From the NCBI GenBank assembly GCA_937927975.1, contig CALEZT010000187.1, positions 58,675 to 122,674 on the forward strand: 64,000 nucleotides of DNA, written 5' to 3'. This stretch comes from an uncultured Phycisphaerales bacterium (GTDB taxonomy: Bacteria; Planctomycetota; Phycisphaerae; Sedimentisphaerales; Anaerobacaceae). The position numbers and the translations under genes are program-made. The notes beneath the pieces were generated by a model. That model made no database searches and was not told the origin of the DNA. It was given only the letters and a program-made list of their open reading frames with translations. Shown here piece by piece: positions 53,527 through 62,419 of the stretch. Numbering within the stretch: position 1 is the stretch's first letter; the number at the start of each line of letters is the position of its first letter.

Positions 53527-54809
53527 CGTTCGCCCTTGATCTCCATGTCTCCGCCGAGAGCGTTCATCAGCGTGACGAATTCCGGGAATGTGACCTTGAT
53601 CGCCTCAGCGGTCTCGATTGTGCAGGGTTTTTCGAGCCCCATCGCCGCCAGGGACAGGGCCATGACGATCCGATGGTCGCTGCGCCCGTCCAGGTGCGCC
53701 GCCGAGAGCTTGCTGTGATGTACGACCAGGCCATCGGGCAGTTCTTCGACCTGGGCACCCATCCTCGTGAGTTCTTCCGCCATGCATCGGATTCGGTCCG
53801 TCTCTTTGGTGCGGGCCTGCGGCACGTTGACCAGCCGGGTGGTGCCCTCGGCAAATGCAGCGGTGACCGCCATGGCCGGCAGGGCGTCGGGCGTGGCGTT
53901 CATGTCGATGGTGATGCCCTTGAGCGACGATGCCTTGACCGTGATGCCGTCGGGGTCAGTGACGATGTCGGCCCCCATGGCGCGGAGATAATCGACGACC
54001 GCCTTGTCCGGCTGGCTGTCGGAGAAGTCCAGGCCCTTGAGCGTGACGCCGTCGCCGAACAGGGCCGCGGCACAGAGGAAGAACGTCGCGCTGGAGAAAT
54101 CCGCCGGGACGGGCAGGTCGTAGGCCTTGTAGCTCTGGCCGCCTCGCATGTGGAAACGACGGAGGCCGTCCTGATCGTACTGAATGCCCTGCTTGTCGAG
54201 CCAGTCGAGGGTCATCTGGACGTAGCCGGGCTCATTGAGCAGGGTGACCTCGATATCGGTATCGGCCGGGGCCAGCGGCGTGCACATCAGCAGGCTCGAG
54301 AGGTACTGGCTCGTGAAGGCGGCGATGGAGGTCCGCCCGCCGCGAAGCCCGCCCGAGACGCGGACGGGAGCCTTGCCGTTGCCCTTGAGGCTGACGCACT
54401 TGGCGCCCAGTTCCTCCAGCGACTGCATCAAGGGGGCGATCGGGCGGCTCTGGATCTGCTCGTCGCCGGTGAAGGTCGTCGCAGCGCCCGGCTCGGCCAG
54501 GGCTGCCGAGCCCATAGCCACGCGGAGCGTCGTTCCGGAGTTGAGCACGTCAATGGTCTCTTTCGGCGGAGTGATCTTACCGCCGAAGCCGGTCACCTTC
54601 CAGGCCTTGTCGTCGCTCGTGTCGATGTCGGCTCCGAATGCCCGATAGCACAGGACCGCGGCCTCGGTGTCGCCGGACCAAAGCGGGTGGCGGATGATGC
54701 TGTCGCCCTCGGCCAGCGAAGCGATGGCGACGGCGCGGATCGTATGGGATTTCGAGGCTGGGATCGAAACGGCGCCTTTGAGCCGGGATTTCCTGGATAC
54801 CAGTTGCAT
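53523..54809 (-). CDS. aroA: 3-phosphoshikimate 1-carboxyvinyltransferase (EPSP synthase)
   Basis: A 428-residue enzyme joining shikimate 3-phosphate and PEP to EPSP. Motifs: IPASKSHTIRAVAIASL, DVLNSGTTLRVAMG, IQSRPIAPLMQSLEELGA, SQYLSSLLM, VPADFSSATFFLCAAALFG, MNATPDALPAMAVTAAFAEG, RTKETDRIRCMAEEL and SDHRIVMALSLAAMG. The phosphate- and PEP-binding Lys, Ser, Arg, Asp and Glu residues in these blocks are in place and the length is normal. AGAGAGG precedes the ATG. It is the first gene of the aro operon. Confidence 0.96.
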   Translation of the reverse strand: MQLVSRKSRLKGAVSIPASKSHTIRAVAIASLAEGDSIIRHPLWSGDTEAAVLCYRAFGADIDTSDDKAWKVTGFGGKITPPKETIDVLNSGTTLRVAMGSAALAEPGAATTFTGDEQIQSRPIAPLMQSLEELGAKCVSLKGNGKAPVRVSGGLRGGRTSIAAFTSQYLSSLLMCTPLAPADTDIEVTLLNEPGYVQMTLDWLDKQGIQYDQDGLRRFHMRGGQSYKAYDLPVPADFSSATFFLCAAALFGDGVTLKGLDFSDSQPDKAVVDYLRAMGADIVTDPDGITVKASSLKGITIDMNATPDALPAMAVTAAFAEGTTRLVNVPQARTKETDRIRCMAEELTRMGAQVEELPDGLVVHHSKLSAAHLDGRSDHRIVMALSLAAMGLEKPCTIETAEAIKVTFPEFVTLMNALGGDMEIKGER

Positions 54810-54849
54810 TCTGACCTCTCTAGAAAGGGGCTAATGGAAACGTCCAGGT

Positions 54850-54877
54850 AGTATACCACCGGGACCGGGATCGTCAA
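54850..54877 (-). promoter_or_regulatory. Promoter of the aro operon
   Basis: Minus-strand TTGACG (54877-54872), a 16-base spacer and TATACT (54855-54850), about 40 bases before the aroA ATG. Confidence 0.75.
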
Positions 54878-54904
54878 GATTCGCGCGCCTGCTGCGGCGG
54901 GCGG

Positions 54905-54933
54905 TTGAAACCGAGCGGCGAAGCGGATACCCT
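54905..54933 (+). promoter_or_regulatory. Weak promoter candidate for the Gfo/Idh/MocA gene
   Basis: TTGAAA (54905-54910), a 17-base spacer and TACCCT (54928-54933), back to back with the aro promoter. The -10 match is poor. Confidence 0.3.
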
Positions 54934-54978
54934 ATGGGAACGAGCAGGAAATTCAAGGCCTGGTTCATGGAGACTCCA

Positions 54979-56322
54979 ATGAAGAACGTAGACCATCGCG
55001 ACACGACGCTCACACGACGACAAATGCTCCGCGCGATCGGGGCGGGGGGGCTCGCCGCCGGGTTTCCGGCGATCGTTCCCTCGTCTGTGCTGGGAAAGGG
55101 CGCTCCCTCGAACCGGATCACGATCGCGATGATCGGGATGGGACGCCAGGCTCTGTACGCCAATCTGAAGCCGTTCCTGAATTCCGCCGACGCGCGGGTG
55201 CTCGCGGTTTGCGATGTGGATCGGTGGCGGCTGGAGCAGGCCAGGCAGGCGGTCGATCAGCACTATCAGAACAGCGATTGTCGCGCCTACGCCGATTGGC
55301 GCGAGGTGTTGGCTCGCACGGACATCGACGCGGTGATGAATTCCACGCCGGACCATTGGCACGTGCCCATCTCCTTGGCCGCGGTCCGACTGGGAAAGCA
55401 TGTCAGTTGCGAGAAGCCGCTGACCCTTTCCGTCGCCGAAGGCCGCGTCCTGGCCGATGCGGTCACCAAGCATGGCGTCACGTTCCGGACCGACAGCGAG
55501 TGCCGCAGCGACGCGTACATGCACAAGACAGCGGAACTGGTCTGCAACGGCTACCTCGGCCGGATCAAACGCATCGAGGTGGGCGTCCCTACGGGCGACG
55601 TCGCCGGAGGGTCGCCTACTCCGGAGCCTGTCCCTGACGATTTGGATTACGAAATGTGGGTGGGCCCGGCTCCGCTGAAGCCGTACGCGGTGGACCGCGT
55701 CCACCCGGTCCGCGCCTACACTCGTCCCGGCTGGATGCGATGCCGCGACACATGCGAGGGTATGGTGACGAACTGGGGGGCCCACATGATCGACGTCGCC
55801 CAGCAGTCGCACGACAGCGAACGAACTGGCCCTGTGAGCGTGGAGGGCAAGGGCGAGTACCCGGCTGCGGGCTCCGGCCTCTGGGATGTCCTGCTGAACT
55901 TCCAGATCCAGTATCGTTACGCCGACGGCGTCGTACTGGATTACCACACCGATAAGGGCGCGTTCCTGCGGGTCGAAGGGGAGGACGGCTGGATCCACGC
56001 CCCCTGGCTGGGCGGGCAGATGACTGCCAGCGACCCAGCGATCCTCCGAACCAAGCTCAAGGACAGCGACGTTCGCCTTCCGCAGCGTCAGGACAAGGAG
56101 GACTTCCTCTACGGCATCAAGCACAAGGCGACCACCATGGCGGACGCCGAAGTCGGCCACCGCACCTGCTCGATGTGCCAACTCGGCCACATCGCCATCC
56201 AACGGGGCCGCAAACTCCAGTGGAACCCCGAGACGGAACGCTTCACGGACGATGACGAAGCCAACCGGATGCTGAGCACATCATACCGAGCCCCATGGCG
56301 ATTGCATGCCGACATGACCTAG
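54979..56322 (+). CDS. Gfo/Idh/MocA-family oxidoreductase with Tat-type leader
   Basis: A 447-residue protein. The leader TRRQMLRAIGAGGLAAGFPA is a twin-arginine signal, so the folded enzyme would be exported with its cofactor. The NAD(P)-binding Rossmann part follows (ITIAMIGMGRQALYA, VLAVCDVD), with the family's catalytic CEKPLTLS and DHWHVPISLAAVRLGKHVS. The C-terminal domain (TRPGWMRCRDTCEGMVTNWG, GAHMIDVAQ) is the type expanded in planctomycetes, where these enzymes act on sugars or cyclitols. The substrate is unknown. ATG 54979 has GGAG six bases upstream. Confidence 0.9.
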   Translation: MKNVDHRDTTLTRRQMLRAIGAGGLAAGFPAIVPSSVLGKGAPSNRITIAMIGMGRQALYANLKPFLNSADARVLAVCDVDRWRLEQARQAVDQHYQNSDCRAYADWREVLARTDIDAVMNSTPDHWHVPISLAAVRLGKHVSCEKPLTLSVAEGRVLADAVTKHGVTFRTDSECRSDAYMHKTAELVCNGYLGRIKRIEVGVPTGDVAGGSPTPEPVPDDLDYEMWVGPAPLKPYAVDRVHPVRAYTRPGWMRCRDTCEGMVTNWGAHMIDVAQQSHDSERTGPVSVEGKGEYPAAGSGLWDVLLNFQIQYRYADGVVLDYHTDKGAFLRVEGEDGWIHAPWLGGQMTASDPAILRTKLKDSDVRLPQRQDKEDFLYGIKHKATTMADAEVGHRTCSMCQLGHIAIQRGRKLQWNPETERFTDDDEANRMLSTSYRAPWRLHADMT

Positions 56323-56475
56323 CTTCTACTGGTTTCTGAGGCAAGACGAATCCTGAAATACCCCGGATGAAATCGGTGATTGGGCGACGTCTGGCTGGTC
56401 GTTCTCGCTCTTTCACTGCGTCCGGATCGGACGGTCTCAAGGCGAAGTGCCATTGTTCAGTGTGATTCCATCGCG

Positions 56476-56504
56476 TTGACGTTATTTCGACGGGCAGCTA
56501 TAGT
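56476..56504 (+). promoter_or_regulatory. Promoter of the MNT/HEPN pair
   Basis: TTGACG (56476-56481), a 17-base spacer and TATAGT (56499-56504), about 80 bases before the ATG. The preceding 56323-56475 holds nothing recognisable. Confidence 0.7.
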
Positions 56505-56585
56505 TGTGATTGGCATGGGTTCGTTCGGAACTTCAAGCAGCAGCGGTATATCGATGGATGTGGTTCTGCGATAGGAGAACACGCG

Positions 56586-56921
56586 ATGGTTCAAACGTCG
56601 GCGGAATACGAATCGGCGATTCGACAGGCGGTGGACCGCATCGCGGAACGGTTTCACCCGGACAAGATCATTCTTTTCGGCTCTCAGGCGCGCGGAAGAA
56701 GTGGGTCGGATAGCGATGCCGACCTGTTGGTGATCATGCCGGTGACTGGCTCGAAACGGCAACAGGCTGTCCAGATCGATCTGGCCTTGGAGGGGATTCC
56801 TATTCCCATCGACCTCATTGTCGCCACGCCGGACGAAGTCGAGAGACATCGCGATGCCATGGGCACGATCATCCGCGAGGCAATCCAGGAAGGCAGGGTT
56901 CTGTATGAACGGGCCGCCTGA
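56586..56921 (+). CDS. Minimal nucleotidyltransferase (MntA-like antitoxin)
   Basis: A 111-residue MNT-family protein. ILFGSQARGRSGSDSDADLL contains the G-S-x10-D-x-D motif, and PIPIDLIVATPDEV supplies the third acidic residue. Characterised MntA proteins AMPylate and neutralise the HEPN toxin encoded next to them. AGGAGA lies before the ATG. It overlaps the next gene by 17 bases, the normal arrangement for these pairs. Confidence 0.88.
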   Translation: MVQTSAEYESAIRQAVDRIAERFHPDKIILFGSQARGRSGSDSDADLLVIMPVTGSKRQQAVQIDLALEGIPIPIDLIVATPDEVERHRDAMGTIIREAIQEGRVLYERAA

Positions 56922-57306
56922 ATTGATGAAGGAAATCGCCCGCTGGGTAGAGAAGGCGGAACACGACTTCATCGAGGCGAAACATACGATGCAGTTGGCC
57001 GAAAAGGGGCTGACAGACATCGTGTGTTTTCACAGCCAGCAGTGTGCGGAAAAGTGCCTGAAGGCATTGCTGCTGTATCACTGTGTGACCTTTCCCAAGA
57101 CGCATGATTTGAGGCTGCTCTTGGACTCTGTTCCCCCTGGGCTTTCACTTGGATTGCAGCGAGAACAGGTGATTCCATTGAATCGTTATATAATTGAGGG
57201 ACGCTATCCCGGCGATTGGGAGCCCATCACCGTAGTAGAGGCCCGACATGCCGTCGAAATGGGGCAAGCAGTGCGACAGGTCGTGCTCAGGCAACTCCCT
57301 TTGTGA
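56905..57306 (+). CDS. HEPN-domain protein (HepT-like)
   Basis: A 133-residue all-helical protein: WVEKAEHDFIEAKHTMQLAE, CFHSQQCAEKCLKALLLYH, FPKTHDLRLLL and EGRYPGDWEPITVVEA are the HEPN signature. With the overlapping MNT gene it forms a probable toxin-antitoxin or regulatory module. The R-x4-6-H RNase motif of active HepT toxins is not evident in the C-terminal helix, so ribonuclease activity is doubtful; this matches the minimal HEPN/MNT families of unknown target. Confidence 0.85.
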   Translation: MNGPPELMKEIARWVEKAEHDFIEAKHTMQLAEKGLTDIVCFHSQQCAEKCLKALLLYHCVTFPKTHDLRLLLDSVPPGLSLGLQREQVIPLNRYIIEGRYPGDWEPITVVEARHAVEMGQAVRQVVLRQLPL

Positions 57307-57381
57307 TGGCGACATTCTCGATCATGACAGACTCGTAGCGGCAGTCGCTCCTGGTCGTCCATGATGGGCGAACACAGTCTG

Positions 57382-58416
57382 TTACGTCGGGGTCTCGGCG
57401 GCGGCCTGGTTGACGAGGAACAGGACTGCCATGCGGACGGCCAGGCCGTTGGTGACTTGCTGGAGGATCACGCTGTTGGCGCCGTCGGCGACTTCGCTTT
57501 CCATCTCCAGGCCGCGATTGATCGGGCCGGGGTGCATGACGAGGATGTCCGGCTTGGCCCGCTTGACCCGCTCGACCGTCAGGCCGAAGTATCGCGAGTA
57601 CTCGCGAATCGAGGGGAAGGGGTTGCCGCCCAGCCGCTCGAACTGGATCCGCAGCATGTTGACCACGTCCACTTCTTCGATCACCCTGTCCAGCGAGTAG
57701 CTGACCTTCACCGGCAGCCGGCTCACCTCGGCGGGCATCAGGGTCGGCGGGCCGACGAAGGTCACCTCGGCGCCCAGCTTGGTCATCGCCCATAGGTCGC
57801 TGCGTGCGACGCGCGAGTGCGCAATGTCGCCGACGATGGCGATCTTGAGCCCTTCGAGCGAGCCCCTGACCTTGCGGATCGTGTAGACGTCGAGCAGGCC
57901 CTGAGTGGGGTGCTCGCAGTAACCGTCGCCTGCGTTGACGACGCAGGCCTTGATGCTTCGGCTCAGCAGCACCGGGACGCCCGCGGCGCTGTGGCGGATG
58001 ACGACGATGTCGATGCCCATCGCTTCGAGGTTGCGGGCGGTGTCCAGCAGGGTTTCACCTTTGCTGACGGAGCTGGCCTTCTGGGTGAACTCCATCACGT
58101 CGGCGCTGAGCCGGCTGGCGGCCAGGGAGAAACTGGCGCGGGTCCGCGTGCTGTCCTCGAAGAACAGGTTGACAACGACCTTGCCTCGCAGCGGGGGGGC
58201 CTTCTTGACCGACCGCGTGCTGATCTGCTCGAAACCGGTGGCGGTGTCGAGGATGTGGGTGATTTCCTCCACGCTGAGGTCCCGCAGGCCCAGCAGGTGT
58301 TTTCGCTGCCACTCGAACGATTTGCCGCCTTTGTGAGGTATGGTCATATAGGTGTTGTGCCGTCTTCCTGTCCTGCCCGATGTGTGCCGTTCCACAATGT
58401 CGAGGATGCGACCCAT
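57382..58416 (-). CDS. pyrB: Aspartate carbamoyltransferase catalytic chain
   Basis: A 344-residue enzyme making carbamoyl aspartate, the second step of pyrimidine synthesis. FFEDSTRTRASFSLAA (carbamoyl phosphate loop), SSVSKGETLLDTARNLEAMG, CEHPTQGLLDVYTI, IAIVGDIAHSRVARS and VMHPGPINRGLE are all intact. ATG 58416 is used because GGGAAGGA precedes it; ATG 58347 would give the more usual length but has no ribosome-binding site. It lies downstream of pyrR in the same direction. No pyrI regulatory gene is present. Confidence 0.95.
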   Translation of the reverse strand: MGRILDIVERHTSGRTGRRHNTYMTIPHKGGKSFEWQRKHLLGLRDLSVEEITHILDTATGFEQISTRSVKKAPPLRGKVVVNLFFEDSTRTRASFSLAASRLSADVMEFTQKASSVSKGETLLDTARNLEAMGIDIVVIRHSAAGVPVLLSRSIKACVVNAGDGYCEHPTQGLLDVYTIRKVRGSLEGLKIAIVGDIAHSRVARSDLWAMTKLGAEVTFVGPPTLMPAEVSRLPVKVSYSLDRVIEEVDVVNMLRIQFERLGGNPFPSIREYSRYFGLTVERVKRAKPDILVMHPGPINRGLEMESEVADGANSVILQQVTNGLAVRMAVLFLVNQAAAETPT

Positions 58417-58452
58417 GTGTCCTTCCCATTTCTGAAGCGGCGACGAAAGAAG

Positions 58453-58488
58453 CATAGGACCCATAAGACCTGTGGGACCTATAGGACT
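58453..58488. repeat. Four degenerate 9-bp tandem repeats between pyrR and pyrB
   Basis: CATAGGACC, CATAAGACC, TGTGGGACC and TATAGGACT lie directly in tandem (consensus YRTRRGACC). They occupy most of the 89-base pyrR-pyrB gap. Confidence 0.85.
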
Positions 58489-58505
58489 CATGCCGCTTCG
58501 CGTTG

Positions 58506-59033
58506 TTAGGCCACCGTCACTTCGTCCTTTCCGTCGGACTCCACGAAATTGACCTGAACCGACTGCCCAGGCCCGACTTCGGCCTTGTAGCCGGCGTAAT
58601 CCGCTTGAATGGGCAACTCGCGTCCTGCCCGCTCGATGAGCACGGCCAGCCGGATCGCTTTGGGCCGGCCCAGATCCATCAGGGCATCCATAGCCGCACG
58701 GGTCGAGCGGCCGGTATAGAGCACATCATCCACCAGGATGATCGTCTTGTTGTCGATGTCGAAGCCGATCTCGGTCGTGCGGACCAGGGGTTGGCCGCTG
58801 GAGTGGGGCGCGTTGAGATCGTCGCGATAGAGGGTGATGTCCAGGGTCCCGCAGGGGACCGGCTGGTCAAGCCTGTGGGAGAGCCGCTCGGCAAGCCTTT
58901 CCGCGAGGATCTCGCCCCGGCTCCGCACGCCGATGATGGCGGTCCCGTTCTCGGGCGAAATCCTCGCGGCAATCAGGTCGACCAGGTGCTCGATGGTGCG
59001 GTCGATCTGGTCGGCGTCAAGAATAACGTTCAT
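58506..59033 (-). CDS. pyrR: PyrR pyrimidine regulator/uracil phosphoribosyltransferase
   Basis: A 175-residue phosphoribosyltransferase. IIGVRSRGEILAERLAERL, LDITLYRDDL, the PRPP loop IILVDDVLYTGRSTRAAMDAL and RLAVLIERAGRELPIQADY are the PyrR signature. In Bacillus PyrR binds pyr mRNA with UMP and promotes attenuation; here a role over the adjacent pyrB is likely, but no PyrR-binding loop could be assigned upstream. The ribosome-binding site is weak. The 235 bases before it, up to 59268, show no gene. Confidence 0.93.
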   Translation of the reverse strand: MNVILDADQIDRTIEHLVDLIAARISPENGTAIIGVRSRGEILAERLAERLSHRLDQPVPCGTLDITLYRDDLNAPHSSGQPLVRTTEIGFDIDNKTIILVDDVLYTGRSTRAAMDALMDLGRPKAIRLAVLIERAGRELPIQADYAGYKAEVGPGQSVQVNFVESDGKDEVTVA

Positions 59034-59268
59034 AGCATAGTCCAGTCTCCGCGCTGCCCACACGGAATACATCGCGTCCAGGAAGCGTCGGCGATCCTTC
59101 AAGTTCAAGCAGACTATACCACCGGGTCGGCCCCCTGGCAAGTCCTCACGACGATGTTCGACAGAATCTGTCTTTCCCTCGGCAGCACCCTTGGAACGGC
59201 CATTCTGCAGGAACCCGCTTTCCAATGCTGGCAACCGCGATATGTTCCGTCACCAAGGCGGATTTCGC

Positions 59269-59297
59269 TTGATTGATGGGTCGTTTTTTGCTATGAT
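59269..59297 (+). promoter_or_regulatory. Promoter of the S8/phosphoesterase pair
   Basis: TTGATT (59269-59274), a 17-base spacer and TATGAT (59292-59297), about 110 bases before the ATG at 59409. Confidence 0.7.
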
Positions 59298-59408
59298 GAG
59301 GCCAGTTGATTGGAGGAAGGGTTCGACCTGACAAGGAGCGTCGATTCTGGGGGGTGCCGGGCAGCCGCCGGGCGCCGGGTCCGGTTCTTTCGAACGTGGT
59401 GTGGAAAT

Positions 59409-61208
59409 ATGGGCGGAAAAGCTGTAATCGTGGGTCGGAGATTATGGGGCGTGGCCTTGGTTATAGGGCTCACGGTCCTTGCCCCCGCCATGGGACAGGA
59501 TCTTTCCGCGATTCAGCCACAGGCTCTTGCGTGGGCGGGGGTCAGGGATCTGAAACAGGCGGACCCGGACTTGACGGGTTCCGGCGTGCGTTTCGGCGTC
59601 GTGTGCCGCAGTTTCACCTACAGCGCCGACGGCGAGCCGCAGAATGACTACCTGCCGAACACTCGACACGCCTGTTTCCAGGACGCGGAATTGGGCTTTC
59701 ACAGCAGTCTCGCCAGGCCCGCTGGCACGTCCAGCCATGCCACTGCGATCTGCTCGATCCTTTTCGGGCAGGACCCCGATGGCAATGGGGCCGCGGTCGG
59801 CCTGGGATCGTTCCCATACCAAGGCGTCGTTCCGCAGGCCGAGGGGCATATCTACGAATTCTGGCATTTCGTCAAGCAGCACGTGTACCGCCAGGACAGG
59901 CCGGAGGTGGACATCGCCTCGGTGAGTTTCGGCCAGCCGGTCGAGGCCGAGTGGACGCGGGGCATCGAAGCCCTCATCGAGCATAAGGGGATGGTGTTCG
60001 TCGCCAGCATCGGCAACGGCCTGAACGCCTCCGATCCGTCGTTTTATCCCGGCGCCGGTCCCAACGTCCTCGGCGTGGGCGTCGTCAGTTCGGTGAACGC
60101 AGCGAACCCGGCCACCAAGCTCTCGCAGTTCGCCCTGGCGTATCCGGAAGAATCCAGCGCCGGCCCGACCGGCGACGGTCGCTGCAAGCCCGACGTGATC
60201 GCTCCGGGCAATTGTCTCGTGGCCGAGGAGGGGGCCGACAGGGGTTATGATATGACCGGCAATTGGTCGAGCTTCTCGACCCCCGTCGCTGCCGGCATCG
60301 TCGGTTTGCTCATGCAGACGGCCAGGCAGAACCCCGAGTTTGGCCCTGTCCTCTCGCCCGAAGGCGGCAGTTGTCTGCTCAAGGCCATTGTGATGAACTC
60401 CGCGACCAAGCTGCCTTACTGGCACAAAGGCCGGCTGACTCCCGATGACGATCATGAGGTTCCGCTGGATTATGTGCAGGGAGCGGGCATGGTGAACGCC
60501 GCTCGCGCGCACCAACTGCTGACTTCCGGTCAAGGCAAACCCGGCGACATTTCCGCCGCCGGGTGGGATCTGAACCTGGTTCGACAGGGACTGGAACACC
60601 AGCAGGTGTACCGCGTCGTCGTCGAGGAGCCCTCGCAGAAGATGCTGACTGCGACGCTCGTCTGGAATCGCCACTACGGGCAGGTCTATCCCTTCAAACG
60701 CTTGTCCGACATCGACAGCGACCTTCGACTTGAAGTGTTCGCCATCGACACGACGAATCCGACTCAGCCGGTGAAGCTGCTGGACTACAGCGACAGCAAG
60801 GTGGACAACGTGGAGCACATCTACGTCGACCTCGGGACGCTGCCCGGCTACACGGTGTACGAGATCGTGGTTTCGCACAGCGATCTGAACGCCCGTCCTG
60901 CGGCGCCCGCCGGCGAACGATACGCCCTGGCCTGGAGCATCGAGACCAGGCAGGCGGACGAAAGCCTCCTGTGGTACGATCTCAACGCCGACGGCATCGT
61001 GGATGATCGCGACCTGGCGATCTTGAAGAACAACTCCGTCGCCGGACAGAAGTCTTCGCATGCGTATGTCATCGGCGACATCACCAGGGACGGCACGATC
61101 GACGACGCGGACGTCCAGGCCGTCGAAGCCAATCTCAACAAGAAGGCCATGTGGCGCATCGATACGGTGGCGATCGGGAGCCCGGTCGCGGACAGCGTCC
61201 TGAACTGA
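59409..61208 (+). CDS. Degenerate S8 subtilase-like exported protein with dockerin-like tail
   Basis: A 599-residue protein. Signal peptide about 1-27 (VALVIGLTVLAPAMGQ). The S8 fold is visible: His110 in TSSHATAICSILFG, oxyanion Asn in VFVASIGNGLN and Ser290 in WSSFSTPVAAGIVGLL. The strand that should carry the catalytic Asp reads GVRFGVVCRSFTYS instead of the usual V-x-D-T-G, so the triad seems incomplete. A beta-sandwich follows (about 400-520), then WYDLNADGIVDDRDLAILKN and ITRDGTIDDADVQAVEANLN, a two-part EF-hand/dockerin-like tail. ATG 59409 gives the signal peptide; the ribosome-binding site is weak. A TTG at 59310 in frame is less likely. Confidence 0.8.
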   Translation: MGGKAVIVGRRLWGVALVIGLTVLAPAMGQDLSAIQPQALAWAGVRDLKQADPDLTGSGVRFGVVCRSFTYSADGEPQNDYLPNTRHACFQDAELGFHSSLARPAGTSSHATAICSILFGQDPDGNGAAVGLGSFPYQGVVPQAEGHIYEFWHFVKQHVYRQDRPEVDIASVSFGQPVEAEWTRGIEALIEHKGMVFVASIGNGLNASDPSFYPGAGPNVLGVGVVSSVNAANPATKLSQFALAYPEESSAGPTGDGRCKPDVIAPGNCLVAEEGADRGYDMTGNWSSFSTPVAAGIVGLLMQTARQNPEFGPVLSPEGGSCLLKAIVMNSATKLPYWHKGRLTPDDDHEVPLDYVQGAGMVNAARAHQLLTSGQGKPGDISAAGWDLNLVRQGLEHQQVYRVVVEEPSQKMLTATLVWNRHYGQVYPFKRLSDIDSDLRLEVFAIDTTNPTQPVKLLDYSDSKVDNVEHIYVDLGTLPGYTVYEIVVSHSDLNARPAAPAGERYALAWSIETRQADESLLWYDLNADGIVDDRDLAILKNNSVAGQKSSHAYVIGDITRDGTIDDADVQAVEANLNKKAMWRIDTVAIGSPVADSVLN

Positions 61209-61263
61209 GCCAGTGTGATCGTACGAGGGACAGGACCTCGGATTCCCAAATGGAGCGTGTTTC

Positions 61264-62388
61264 GTGGGATTCTCCAGACTGCTGATCCCCGGTTTGCCGA
61301 TCCTTCTGGCCGCAGCGGCGATCTGTCACGCGGGGCAGCGGTGGCGCTTCATCGCGACCTGTGACAGCCGGGGCGATGTCCTGACCGGCGTCAACGAACC
61401 CATCCTTCGCGAGATCGCTCATGAGATCGTCCGGCAGAACGCGGATTTCCTGGTTTATCCGGGCGACCTGGTCTACGGCGCCCGCCTGGCTCCCAACTCC
61501 TTCGAGAGCTACCTGTGGAGATGGGTCCGGGCCATGAAGCCCGTCTACGACGCCGGGATTCCGGTCTATGTGTGCCGGGGCAATCACGAGGTCGGCGACA
61601 TGTGGGACGCCGAACCGAACCAGTGGCCCAATCCCGCGGACAACTACTCCCTGCGGTGGCGCCATGTCTTCGGCAATCCCGACTTCCCCCGGCAGATTCT
61701 GCCGGACAACGGACCCGCCGACGCCAGGCATATGTCCTATTCCGTTGTTCACAAGAACGCCCTGATCGTGGCGGCGGATCAGTACGGCGGGGTGAACCAC
61801 CGTCTCGCCCATCGGGTGGACCAGGCGTGGCTGAACTCCGTGCTGAACGCCAATACCCGGCCTCACGTCTTCGTCTTCGGCCATGAGCCGGCCTTTCGGA
61901 TGGTGCATCCGGATTGCCTGGACGACTTTCCCATCCAGCGCGACCGGTTCTGGCACAGTCTTCAGGCAGCGGGTGTGCGGATGTACTTCTGCGGCCACGA
62001 CCATTTCTTCAACCACGCCCGGGTCGACGACGGGGACGGCAACCCGGACAACGACGTCCACCAGCTCGACGTCGCGACAGCAGGGGCGCCGGGCTATGTC
62101 TGGTGGCCTCCCTATTTCGGCGACAACAGCTACTTCGACGTGATCCCGGTCTACCACGCCGAAGCGTACGGCTACGTCCTCGTGGAGATCGACGGCCTCG
62201 ATGTGACCGCGACCTGGATGGAACGACGGGGTCTCGATCCGGCGTCCCCGCCGATCTACGGACCCAAACATGTCTGGAGCTACAGGGCCGCCGCGAAATC
62301 CTCCGCCGACCTCAACGGCGACGGCCTCGTGGACCTGGCCGACCTGGCGATCTTCTCCTCCCAGTGGCTCTTCCTCGACCAGGACTGA
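61264..62388 (+). CDS. Exported metallophosphoesterase with dockerin-like tail
   Basis: A 374-residue protein. A short signal peptide (LLIPGLPILLAAAAICHAG) follows the GTG start at 61264. Calcineurin-type motifs are in order: ATCDSRGD, VYPGDLVYG, CRGNHEVGD, FVFGHEPAF and FCGHDHFF, supplying the bimetal ligands. The last residues, LNGDGLVDLADLAIFSSQWL, form a single EF-hand/dockerin-like repeat. It probably hydrolyses phosphate esters outside the cytoplasm. It lies 55 bases after the S8 gene and is probably co-transcribed. Confidence 0.9.
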   Translation: MGFSRLLIPGLPILLAAAAICHAGQRWRFIATCDSRGDVLTGVNEPILREIAHEIVRQNADFLVYPGDLVYGARLAPNSFESYLWRWVRAMKPVYDAGIPVYVCRGNHEVGDMWDAEPNQWPNPADNYSLRWRHVFGNPDFPRQILPDNGPADARHMSYSVVHKNALIVAADQYGGVNHRLAHRVDQAWLNSVLNANTRPHVFVFGHEPAFRMVHPDCLDDFPIQRDRFWHSLQAAGVRMYFCGHDHFFNHARVDDGDGNPDNDVHQLDVATAGAPGYVWWPPYFGDNSYFDVIPVYHAEAYGYVLVEIDGLDVTATWMERRGLDPASPPIYGPKHVWSYRAAAKSSADLNGDGLVDLADLAIFSSQWLFLDQD

Positions 62389-62419
62389 CACGTCTTCGGT
62401 TGGCGGCCTTTTTCCGTTG

